A stretch of 64,000 bases of DNA from Ilumatobacteraceae bacterium (GTDB taxonomy: Bacteria > Actinomycetota > Acidimicrobiia > Acidimicrobiales > Ilumatobacteraceae): assembly GCA_009691255.1 (NCBI GenBank), contig SHUT01000006.1, positions 1 through 64,000 on the forward strand, read 5' to 3'. Shown here piece after piece: positions 8,940 to 15,550 of this stretch. Position numbers and translations under genes: made by a program. The notes beneath the pieces were generated by a model, which saw only the letters and a program-made list of their open reading frames with translations, was not told the DNA's origin and searched no databases. Every line of letters begins with the position of its first letter. The first letter of the stretch is position 1.

Positions 8940-9845
8940 CTATAGATAAACGCCAGGCTGGCGATTGGCGCGTTGCTTAACGACGGTGGTGGTGACTTGG
9001 CCAACAGCCACAGTGGGCGCACTCGGTCGGGGGCGAATGCGTTGTACCCAGCCAACAGTTCGCCGTGGGAGTTCTGGAACCGAGATGCGAGCGAAGTCTC
9101 CCTGAATCCATCCTGGAATCGCTGTAGCCGGAACAATTGCAGGGCCAAAGTTCTCAAAGGCGAGCGAAGTCATTAATCTGACGCCGTCGATTTCTGCTAA
9201 CGGTGAAAACTCAACACGTTTGTTTGCTGCTGCTCTATCGATAATTTTGCGCAATGCCGACCCGCGCGGTGGCAACAGAATGCTGTATCGGCTGAGTTCT
9301 TCAATAGTGATGGTCGTGCGCTCGGCGAGTTCGTGTGAAGAGTGGGCGAGCAGAACAAGATCTTCTGCAAAGAGTTGTACCGTTTCTACTTCTGATGACT
9401 CCACCGGGAGGTGAACAATGGCGGCATCAAGATGACCTTCTAGTAGTCGAGGAATCAGCGTGCTTGTTCCGCCTTCATGGATTGTGATCTTGACATTTGG
9501 GTGTGACCGAGAGAGTGCGCCAAGCATTTTGGGCATCAACCACCGAGCAGTCGTGCCAATGCTTCCCAAACGACAAGCACCAGCAACGTTGTCCCCAAGT
9601 GACGACATATCTGCACCAATGTCCTCAATCTCATGCAAGATTCGTCTGGCTCGCTCAGCCACGATTTCGCCCTCGTCGGTGAGACCCCCGTGGTGGCGGT
9701 CAACGAGCACAACGTTTAGTTCAGCCTCAAGACGTGCAATGTGGGCTGACACATTGGACTGCACGGTCATCAATGACCTAGCGGCAGCAGAGAAGGTCTT
9801 GTACTCATCAATAGCCAACAGGCTCTGGAGTTGCTTGATTTCCAT
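8940..9845 (-). CDS. LysR-family transcriptional regulator
   Basis: A 301-residue regulator. The N-terminal winged helix-turn-helix is typical: MEIKQLQSLLAIDEYKTFSAAARSL, then VQSNVSAHIARLEAEL. A linker and a LysR substrate-binding domain follow, with the usual periplasmic-binding-like core (GSIGTTARWLMPKMLGALSRSHPNVKITIHEGG) near residues 90-125. The effector is unknown. It reads away from the C-loop small RNA candidate and aconitase. A TATC/GATA dyad lies between this gene and the RNA, which is where LysR proteins normally bind their own divergent promoter. The family often senses organic acids, and the TCA-cycle context makes that plausible but unproven. Confidence 0.92.
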   Translation of the reverse strand: MEIKQLQSLLAIDEYKTFSAAARSLMTVQSNVSAHIARLEAELNVVLVDRHHGGLTDEGEIVAERARRILHEIEDIGADMSSLGDNVAGACRLGSIGTTARWLMPKMLGALSRSHPNVKITIHEGGTSTLIPRLLEGHLDAAIVHLPVESSEVETVQLFAEDLVLLAHSSHELAERTTITIEELSRYSILLPPRGSALRKIIDRAAANKRVEFSPLAEIDGVRLMTSLAFENFGPAIVPATAIPGWIQGDFARISVPELPRRTVGWVQRIRPRPSAPTVAVGQVTTTVVKQRANRQPGVYL

Positions 9846-9885
9846 AGTGTCTAAGGTCTTTCTAGAAAAGGCCCTGAAGTAGACC

Positions 9886-9911
9886 TATCTCTAAAAACGA
9901 TAGCAACTATC
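9886..9911. promoter_or_regulatory. TATC/GATA dyad, candidate LysR operator
   Basis: TATC-N9-GATA-N5-TATC, two overlapping inverted repeats 41-66 nt upstream of the LysR start codon. The first half fits the family's T-N11-A rule. Autoregulation and control of the divergent RNA are inferred. Confidence 0.4.
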
Positions 9912-9963
9912 TTGCTCTCCAACTTGTGTGCTGACCAGATTTGGGAGACAATAGATCTATAAA

Positions 9964-10066
9964 TCCGGTGGGTTACCCCCATTACTCACCGGTACGAACC
10001 CCAAATGGACCCCCCCTTCCATTGGGTTTAGGTTGAGAAGCCCCGCGCCCCCATGCGGGGTTTCTC
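9964..10066 (+). ncRNA. 6C-like small RNA candidate with C-rich hairpin loops
   Basis: Three successive stem-loops each present a run of cytosines in the apical loop. Hairpin 1 (9965-9992) pairs CCGGTGG with CTCACCGG around a CCCCC loop. Hairpin 2 (9997-10029) pairs AACCCCAAATGGA with TCCATTGGGTTT around CCCCCCC. Hairpin 3 (10035-10066) is a terminator-like stem with a CCCCC loop. Two hairpins with about six Cs in their loops is the defining feature of the actinobacterial 6C RNA family. TAGATC at 9952-9957 is a possible but imperfect -10 box placing the 5' end near 9964. The opposite strand would be the acn 3' UTR, so the direction needs transcript data. Confidence 0.5.
10035..10066. terminator. 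Hairpin GAGAAGCCCCGC/GCGGGGTTTCTC, probably bidirectional terminator
   Basis: A 12-bp stem with one G-T pair and an 8-nt C-rich loop, 17 nt past the aconitase stop codon on the minus strand. On the plus strand it is followed by the weak U-run TTTCTC. It probably ends acn transcription and also the small RNA candidate. Confidence 0.55.
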
Positions 10067-10083
10067 CCGTTGAGGGGTCAGAT

Positions 10084-12351
10084 TTATTTTTTGCTCGCCA
10101 CTTTGGCACGCACAATATTAAGCGCTGAACCCGCGATAAACCACTCCACTTGTTCGTTGCTAAATGTGTGTTTGGCCGCAAACTCGATAGTTCTGCCGTC
10201 AGACTTATTGATCACGCACTTGACGGGAGTATCTGGAATTGGTGGAAGATTAAGCACGCTAATGGTGTCAGACTCCTCGAGTGCATCATAGATAGCAGGG
10301 TCGGCAAATGTGAGCGGAATCAAACCTTGCTTTTTTAGATTTGTATCGTGAATACGTGCAAAGGATCGAGCGAAGATAACGACACCACCACGAAGTCGTG
10401 GCTCCATTGCAGCGTGCTCGCGCGATGACCCTTCGCCGTAGTTCTGATCACCAACAGCACACCATCTCACGCCGGCTTGGCTATATCGCTTGGCAATATC
10501 TGGAAAACTGCGCGTTGCTCCGTCTGTGATATCAATACCTTCGCCCACCGCATTGGTAAATGCGTTTGCAACGCCGATGAACAAGTTGCCAGAAATGTTT
10601 TCGAGATGACCTCTATAGGTGAGCCACTTGCCTGCTGCTGAAATATGATCAGTAGTGCATTTTCCCTGAGCTTTCATCAAGATTGGCAAATCTAGATAGT
10701 CATTGCCGTCCCAAGCAGCGAACGGTTGCAGCAACTGCAATCGATCACTTGTGGGGCTCAGTTCGATCACGATCGCACTGCCATCTGCTGGTGGGGCAAT
10801 GAAAGTGTCGGCGCCAGCGTCGTATCCGCGCGCTGGCAATACTTCTCCGGCTGGTGGATCGAGCTTTACTTGTGTTCCGTCTGGTGCGGTGAGTGTGTCA
10901 GTCATCGGATTAAAATCAAGTCGTCCTGCAAGTGCAAGTGCCACCACAGTGTCGGGGCTTGTCACAAAAGACAATGTGTTTGCAGAACCATCATTGCGCT
11001 TTGGAAAATTGCGATTGAACGAGTTAACGATTGTGTTGGGGACTGCGTTGACGTCTGCAGAGCGTTCCCACTGGCCAATACATGGTCCGCATGCATTAGC
11101 CAACACTGTTGCGCCAATTGATTCGAGGTCTGCCAGCAATCCATCACGCTCGATAGTGGCACGAATCTGTTCGCTTCCGGGCGTGATCAACAATTGTGTC
11201 TTGGCTCGCAGACCCTTTGCTGCTGCTTGTCTGGCAATCGACGCTGCTCGTGTGATGTCTTCGTAAGACGAGTTGGTGCATGAGCCAACAAGCGCTGACG
11301 ATATTTCAAGGGGCCAGTTGTTGGCACGAGCAGCCTCTGCGACGCCTGCACCCACGGAGTGCGCGCGGTCAGGGGAGTGTGGTCCGTTGATAAGTGGTGT
11401 CAGTGCCGAGAGATCGATCTCGATCATGCGATCATATGTTGCGCCGTCATCTGCTCGTAGGTCTCGAGCAACGATGTCTGCGGCAGCAGCAATTGAGGCA
11501 CGACCTGTTGCTGACAAATATGCCGACATGTTGGAGTCGTATCCAAACACCGAGCATGTTGCGCCGATCTCTGCTCCCATGTTGCAAATAGTTGCTTTGC
11601 CGGTTGCCGAAATTGTGTCAGCGCCCGGTCCGCAATATTCGACAATGGCGCCAGTGCCACCTTCGACGGTGAGTTGACGGGCTACTTCTAAGATGACATC
11701 TTTTGGACTCGACCAACCAGACAGTGAGCCAGTGAGATGCACACCAATGACCTTTGGCCAACGCACGTTAAACGCAAAGCCTGTCATCACATCAACAGCA
11801 TCTGCGCCACCAACACCGATGGCAACCATTGCGAGTCCGCCAGCATTTGGCGTGTGGCTATCGGTACCAATCATCATTCCGCCCGGAAACGCATATTGTT
11901 CGAGCACGACTTGATGAATGATGCCACTACCGGGTCCCCAAAAACCCAAACCGTATTTGGCACTCACAGAACGCAAGAAGTCATACACCTCTCGGTTGGT
12001 GTCTTTGGCAACCTGTAAGTCGAGTTTGGCGCCAGTTTTTGCCAAAATTAAATGATCGCAATGCACGGTGCTTGGCACAGACGTGGTGGCTAGACCGGCT
12101 GTCATAAATTGCAATAGAGCCATCTGCGCCGTTGCGTCTTGCATGGCTAGGCGGTCAGGCGCAAAGTCTGCATAACTGAGGCCACGCTCCATTTGCTGAG
12201 TTGCTGGTGTGACTAGATGATTGATCAGAATCTTTTCGGTGAGAGTAAGCGGTCGACCAAGCCGCTTGCGACCGAGTTCAGAGTTAGCCGTTAGTGACGC
12301 ATAGACATGGTCAACAAGTTCTTGGGGAGTTCCGGTAGCGACGGTCATCAT
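10084..12351 (-). CDS. acn: Aconitate hydratase, mitochondrial type
   Basis: A 755-residue aconitase isomerising citrate to isocitrate with a 4Fe-4S cluster. Cluster cysteines are visible in LVGSCTNSSYED (near residue 355) and NACGPCIGQW (near residue 420). The C-terminal swivel domain with GEGSSREHAAMEPRLRGG carries the conserved catalytic Ser-Arg segment. The size and the SCTNSSYEDITRAA phrase match the short mitochondrial-like branch rather than the 890-residue AcnA/IRP branch usual in actinobacteria. Start: CAGAAT lies exactly 6 nt before the first ATG, suggesting a leaderless message; the adjacent second ATG is an alternative. It is divergent from a GntR regulator across 66 bp containing TACAAG repeats also found before icd. 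Confidence 0.96.
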   Translation of the reverse strand: MMTVATGTPQELVDHVYASLTANSELGRKRLGRPLTLTEKILINHLVTPATQQMERGLSYADFAPDRLAMQDATAQMALLQFMTAGLATTSVPSTVHCDHLILAKTGAKLDLQVAKDTNREVYDFLRSVSAKYGLGFWGPGSGIIHQVVLEQYAFPGGMMIGTDSHTPNAGGLAMVAIGVGGADAVDVMTGFAFNVRWPKVIGVHLTGSLSGWSSPKDVILEVARQLTVEGGTGAIVEYCGPGADTISATGKATICNMGAEIGATCSVFGYDSNMSAYLSATGRASIAAAADIVARDLRADDGATYDRMIEIDLSALTPLINGPHSPDRAHSVGAGVAEAARANNWPLEISSALVGSCTNSSYEDITRAASIARQAAAKGLRAKTQLLITPGSEQIRATIERDGLLADLESIGATVLANACGPCIGQWERSADVNAVPNTIVNSFNRNFPKRNDGSANTLSFVTSPDTVVALALAGRLDFNPMTDTLTAPDGTQVKLDPPAGEVLPARGYDAGADTFIAPPADGSAIVIELSPTSDRLQLLQPFAAWDGNDYLDLPILMKAQGKCTTDHISAAGKWLTYRGHLENISGNLFIGVANAFTNAVGEGIDITDGATRSFPDIAKRYSQAGVRWCAVGDQNYGEGSSREHAAMEPRLRGGVVIFARSFARIHDTNLKKQGLIPLTFADPAIYDALEESDTISVLNLPPIPDTPVKCVINKSDGRTIEFAAKHTFSNEQVEWFIAGSALNIVRAKVASKK

Positions 12352-12357
12352 GGCTCG

Positions 12358-12363
12358 ATTCTG
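12358..12363 (-). promoter_or_regulatory. -10 box of acn (leaderless)
   Basis: CAGAAT on the minus strand, 6 nt before the ATG at 12351; no ribosome site is visible. Confidence 0.4.
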
Positions 12364-12382
12364 TGTTGTGCTTGGCTATGTA

Positions 12383-12416
12383 TACAACTCTAATACAAGT
12401 ATGGCTAGAATACAAG
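12383..12416. promoter_or_regulatory. TACAAC/TACAAG repeats between acn and gntR
   Basis: TACAAC at 12383 and TACAAG at 12394 are 11 bp apart, matching the icd pair at 3934/3945 at 14 of 19 positions. A further TACAAG at 12411 overlaps the gntR -10 box. This would suit repression of both divergent genes by the GntR protein itself. Confidence 0.5.
12406..12411 (+). promoter_or_regulatory. -10 box of gntR-family gene (leaderless)
   Basis: TAGAAT, 6 nt before the GTG start at 12418, which would be nucleotide +1. Confidence 0.5.
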
Positions 12417-12417
12417 C

Positions 12418-13149
12418 GTGAGGACAATCCGATACCACGGCATCGCCGACGAGCTTCGCTTGCGGGTGTCGTCTGGGGCATATGCAGCAGGACGAGTCTT
12501 GCCCAGTGAATCGGCAATGTCAGCAGAGTTCTGCGTTAGTCGTGTCACTATTCGCAAAGCACTCGAAATCTTGCGTGACGAAGGCCTCGTGGACGCCCGT
12601 CAAGGGTTTGGGTGGTTTGTTGCTGGCAAGCCCGTGCGTCAGCCTCTTGGGCGACTCGCCACCATTGAAGACCAGATGCGCGATAGCGGAATGCAGCCCG
12701 AGCGTCACATTCTTGAGTTTGTCTTTGAAAAAGCACCGCGTGATATCAGTGCCACACTTGGCACTACGCAGGTGTTGCGAGTGACACGACTCAATACTGC
12801 TGACGCCGAACCATTTGCTTTGGTCACCGTGTGGTGTCCAGCAGATCTAGGACAACACCTGTCGCGCGCAGATGTAGAACGATCTCCGTTTTATGAACTA
12901 CTTGAGGTGCCGCTCAGTGGTGCGTCACAAACAATCGGCGCAGATGCCGCAAGTGCATCAGAGGCACAACTCCTGCATGTTCCGATTGGTTCGCCCGTGT
13001 TACGATGTGAACGCATTACATCTAACACTAATGGTCAAGTTGTGTTGGTGTCTAGACACGTGTTTCCAGCTCACCGTACGGAGTTCGTTGTCGATCTTCC
13101 GTTCGCTGAGCCTTCAATTGCGCCGTCGGGCTTGCGTCTGGTTGATTAG
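12418..13149 (+). CDS. GntR-family regulator, HutC/UTRA subfamily
   Basis: A 243-residue repressor-type protein. The N-terminal wHTH (GVSSGAYAAGRVLPSESAM region, then FCVSRVTIRKALEILRDEGLV) is typical GntR. Residues from about 80 form a UTRA ligand-binding domain (RLNTADAEPFALVTVWCP, RCERITSNTNGQVV). HutC-type regulators sense small metabolites and bind operators near their own gene. It is divergent from aconitase, and repeats in the shared gap recur before icd, so a role in controlling the citrate-to-oxoglutarate steps is a reasonable inference. This would differ from the TetR-type AcnR of corynebacteria. The leaderless GTG start is supported by the TAGAAT box. It overlaps the convergent hydratase gene by 4 bp. 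Confidence 0.9.
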   Translation: MRTIRYHGIADELRLRVSSGAYAAGRVLPSESAMSAEFCVSRVTIRKALEILRDEGLVDARQGFGWFVAGKPVRQPLGRLATIEDQMRDSGMQPERHILEFVFEKAPRDISATLGTTQVLRVTRLNTADAEPFALVTVWCPADLGQHLSRADVERSPFYELLEVPLSGASQTIGADAASASEAQLLHVPIGSPVLRCERITSNTNGQVVLVSRHVFPAHRTEFVVDLPFAEPSIAPSGLRLVD

Positions 13150-13865
13150 ACCTGAGCAGACACGAATTGTTTTTGCCAACCAGCCGAGTCGATAACGAGT
13201 CCAGCGCGAATGGCTTCTAGAACTTGACCACGTACGCGCTTTTTGCTTGCTAGATGTGCCGCCACATTGAGACCCGATGTGGACTGAGCAAAGGCCATCG
13301 CTGATGTCATTAAGTCAGCATCATCAACAACGAGATCAAGAAAGCCCGTCTCGACTGCATTATCTGGTGTAAATACTTCAGCGAGCATGACTGAACGGTT
13401 GATTGCAGATGGCGTTAAACGATTGCGCATGATTTCAATTGTGGAATACGGCATTGTCATGCCAATGGCGACCTCGTTTGCTGTGTAGCGGAAGTTGCCC
13501 TTTACTCCGATGCGATAATCACCCGAAAGCAGAAGGAATACCCCCATGGCAATCGCATGACCACCGCATGCAATCACTACTGGAGTCGGAAAACTCAATA
13601 AACGAATTGCTATTTCGATACCGCCATTAAGCATTGCTACTGCGTCTGCGCCGCCGGCGTTGAGTGTTTTGAGATCAAAACCTGCAGAGAGGATTCCGGG
13701 TCGCCCTGCTAGTACCACGGTTGCAGTATCTTTTTCTGCTTGATCAAGTGCCGCATTGAGGCCCTTTTGCATTGCCAATGAGATGGCGTTTGCTTTTCCA
13801 TCATCCATCGTGATGACGCCGACACCGTCGATTAGTGCATATGTAACAGAATCGTTCGTCACCAT
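13146..13865 (-). CDS. Enoyl-CoA hydratase/isomerase family protein
   Basis: A 239-residue crotonase-fold protein. The oxyanion-hole segments are visible as LAGRPGILSAGFDLKTL and ACGGHAIAMGVFLLLSGDYRIG. The usual acidic catalytic residues after that block are not obvious, so hydratase, isomerase or another crotonase chemistry cannot be decided. Its start codon overlaps the end of the nitroreductase gene by 7 bp, so the two are translationally coupled in one operon. Confidence 0.85.
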   Translation of the reverse strand: MVTNDSVTYALIDGVGVITMDDGKANAISLAMQKGLNAALDQAEKDTATVVLAGRPGILSAGFDLKTLNAGGADAVAMLNGGIEIAIRLLSFPTPVVIACGGHAIAMGVFLLLSGDYRIGVKGNFRYTANEVAIGMTMPYSTIEIMRNRLTPSAINRSVMLAEVFTPDNAVETGFLDLVVDDADLMTSAMAFAQSTSGLNVAAHLASKKRVRGQVLEAIRAGLVIDSAGWQKQFVSAQV

Positions 13866-14506
13866 TTGTCCCAGTGCATCACTGAAGAAAGAGGTAAGCG
13901 CTTTGCTGGCTTAAAGTCAGTTCCAACCGTATATGCGATCGGGAACAATCCGCCCTGGCTGATTGTGGCATGGGGGATTCCGAGCAAGTTGGCGGCTTCT
14001 TCTTCGCCGCCGTTCATCATGTGAATAGTTGTCCAGGCTGAACCCATTCCGCGCTCACGCAAGGCCAACATGAAGCTCCACACAGCGGGCAGAAGCGAAC
14101 CCCACGCCGACGCCGTTGCGAATGACGGCAAGTTGTCAAGACGACCCTCAATGCACGGAATCAACATCAGCGGTGATTTATGAAAGTTGTCTGACAAATA
14201 CATTGCCGAGTTACGAACTGCACCGATTTGTGCTGCTCGCATATCTCCTTCTGCAAATACACGGCCAGGTGAATTGATGTACATATCAAAATTCTTCTTG
14301 TAGATATCAGCAAGTGCTTTTTTCTTGGCGGTGTCTTCAATGATTACCCAATGCCAACCTTGGCTGTTTGAACCCGTTGGCGCCTGTAATGCCAACTCAA
14401 GACATTCTTCGACGATCTCTCTCTCGACAGGCTTATCAAAATCGAGGCGTTTGCGCACGCTGCGGGTGGTGGTGAGTACTTGATCGGCTGAAAGGTTTAA
14501 ATGCAT
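13859..14506 (-). CDS. Nitroreductase-family FMN protein
   Basis: A 215-residue flavoprotein. The family's start RSVRKRLDFDKPVEREIVEECLELALQAPTGSNSQGWHWVII is clear, with the Arg-Ser and Ser-Asn residues that contact FMN phosphate. Later GSAWTTIHMM and the glycine-rich LLGIPHATISQGGLFPIAY also fit. Such proteins reduce nitro groups, quinones or enones with NAD(P)H; the true substrate is unknown. It is the promoter-proximal gene of a two-gene operon with a crotonase-fold protein. CAGAAT lies exactly 6 nt before the ATG, pointing to a leaderless message. Confidence 0.9.
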   Translation of the reverse strand: MHLNLSADQVLTTTRSVRKRLDFDKPVEREIVEECLELALQAPTGSNSQGWHWVIIEDTAKKKALADIYKKNFDMYINSPGRVFAEGDMRAAQIGAVRNSAMYLSDNFHKSPLMLIPCIEGRLDNLPSFATASAWGSLLPAVWSFMLALRERGMGSAWTTIHMMNGGEEEAANLLGIPHATISQGGLFPIAYTVGTDFKPAKRLPLSSVMHWDKW

Positions 14507-14512
14507 ATGCGC

Positions 14513-14518
14513 ATTCTG
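14513..14518 (-). promoter_or_regulatory. -10 box of nitroreductase gene (leaderless)
   Basis: CAGAAT on the minus strand, 6 nt before the ATG at 14506. Confidence 0.4.
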
Positions 14519-14582
14519 ACATGTAGCGGGTGTTCGGTCAGTAGTGGGCGCTTGGGGTATGTATTGGCGTGCCCATTACTGG

Positions 14583-14588
14583 CATAAT
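14583..14588 (+). promoter_or_regulatory. -10 box of crotonase gene (leaderless)
   Basis: CATAAT, 6 nt before the ATG at 14595; this favours 14595 over the ORF-track start at 14544. Confidence 0.45.
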
Positions 14589-14594
14589 GACGTT

Positions 14595-15410
14595 ATGAGC
14601 GACAGAGTCACAGTCAATATTTCAGATGGCATAGCGGATGTGCGGTTTAACCGTGCCGAGAAGCGCAATGCGCTAGACGGTGAGCAATTTAGTGCCATTG
14701 TCGAAGCGGGCGAATCCCTAAAGACGAACAAGAGTATTCGTGTTGTCGTCTTGTCAGGGGAGGGAGCATCGTTTTGTGCCGGACTTGACCTTGCATCAAT
14801 GGGTGCAATCGCCAACGGCAGCAGTGCATCCCAAGACCGTCAGCCCCAGGCATCCGATATGCAAGAGGGTCGCATCACGCACTTGGGTCAGCAGTCTGCT
14901 TGGGTATGGCAAGAAGTGCCAGTGCCTGTCATCGCCGCATTACACGGACATGCTCTTGGCGCTGGCTGTCAAATTGCGCTCGGTGCTGATATCCGCATCG
15001 CTCATCCAGACACAAAGTTCAGTGTGCGCGAAACATACTGGGGATTAGTGCCCGACTGTGCCGGAACAGTACTGCTGCAGGGACTAGTGCGACCAGATGT
15101 CATAAAAGACATTGTTTTCACGGCACGCATCTTTGACGGTCGCGAGGCCCACGAAATCGGAGTGGTAACCCGATTGTCAGAGAACCCACTCGATGACGCT
15201 TTTGCCTACGCAGCCGAGATTTGCAAGCGCAGCCCTGACGCAGTGCGCGGAGCCAAAGAACTGCTCAATCGCATGACGGTCGAGTACGCAGCGGCCCAGT
15301 TCGCCGCCGAGAGGCGCATTATTGGCGGTGTTATTGGTGGCCATAATCAACGCGAAGCGGTGATGAGCGATTTCGAGAAGCGCCCCCCGTCTTATATAGA
15401 CGCTAAATAG
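14595..15410 (+). CDS. Enoyl-CoA hydratase (crotonase family)
   Basis: A 271-residue crotonase-fold enzyme: N-terminal VRFNRAEKRNALD, oxyanion-hole segments SGEGASFCAGLDLASM and ALHGHALGAGCQIALGADIRIA, and an active-site Glu candidate in RETYWGLVPDCAG. The C-terminal ELLNRMTVEYAAAQFAAERRIIGG is also family-like. It is predicted to act in beta-oxidation or a related CoA pathway. The ORF-track start at 14544 adds 17 non-conserved residues; ATG 14595 starts MSDRVTVNISDGIADV and has a CATAAT box 6 nt upstream. It stands alone on the plus strand, divergent from the nitroreductase operon. Confidence 0.88.
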   Translation: MSDRVTVNISDGIADVRFNRAEKRNALDGEQFSAIVEAGESLKTNKSIRVVVLSGEGASFCAGLDLASMGAIANGSSASQDRQPQASDMQEGRITHLGQQSAWVWQEVPVPVIAALHGHALGAGCQIALGADIRIAHPDTKFSVRETYWGLVPDCAGTVLLQGLVRPDVIKDIVFTARIFDGREAHEIGVVTRLSENPLDDAFAYAAEICKRSPDAVRGAKELLNRMTVEYAAAQFAAERRIIGGVIGGHNQREAVMSDFEKRPPSYIDAK

Positions 15411-15494
15411 CATTTTGCTAATTAATAGTGCGCCAATGCGCGCATCTCTGTAGTCTAAAGGTTGCTCGGGCCAGCGTTGTCTCGGGAGTACACA

Positions 15495-15510
15495 CTCGGC
15501 TTTGGCCGAG
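15495..15510. other. Hairpin CTCGGC-TTTG-GCCGAG in the gltB leader
   Basis: A perfect 6-bp stem with a 4-nt loop in the 140-bp gap before gltB, about 40 nt upstream of the start codon. The leader resembles no riboswitch I know; the hairpin may be the end of a short regulatory leader or chance. Confidence 0.25.
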
Positions 15511-15550
15511 ATCTCTCCACCTTGAATTTGACGTTAAATAAGGACAACGC

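Noticed and set aside
8935-9961. TAGATCTATA at both 8935 and 9952, flanking the LysR gene
   Set aside because: Only 10 bp and a near-palindrome; no other sign of a transposable element, so probably coincidence.
10703-11266. 187-aa ORF antisense to aconitase
   Set aside because: One of many long shadow ORFs opposite a clear, conserved gene; Ser/Pro/Ala-rich without domains.
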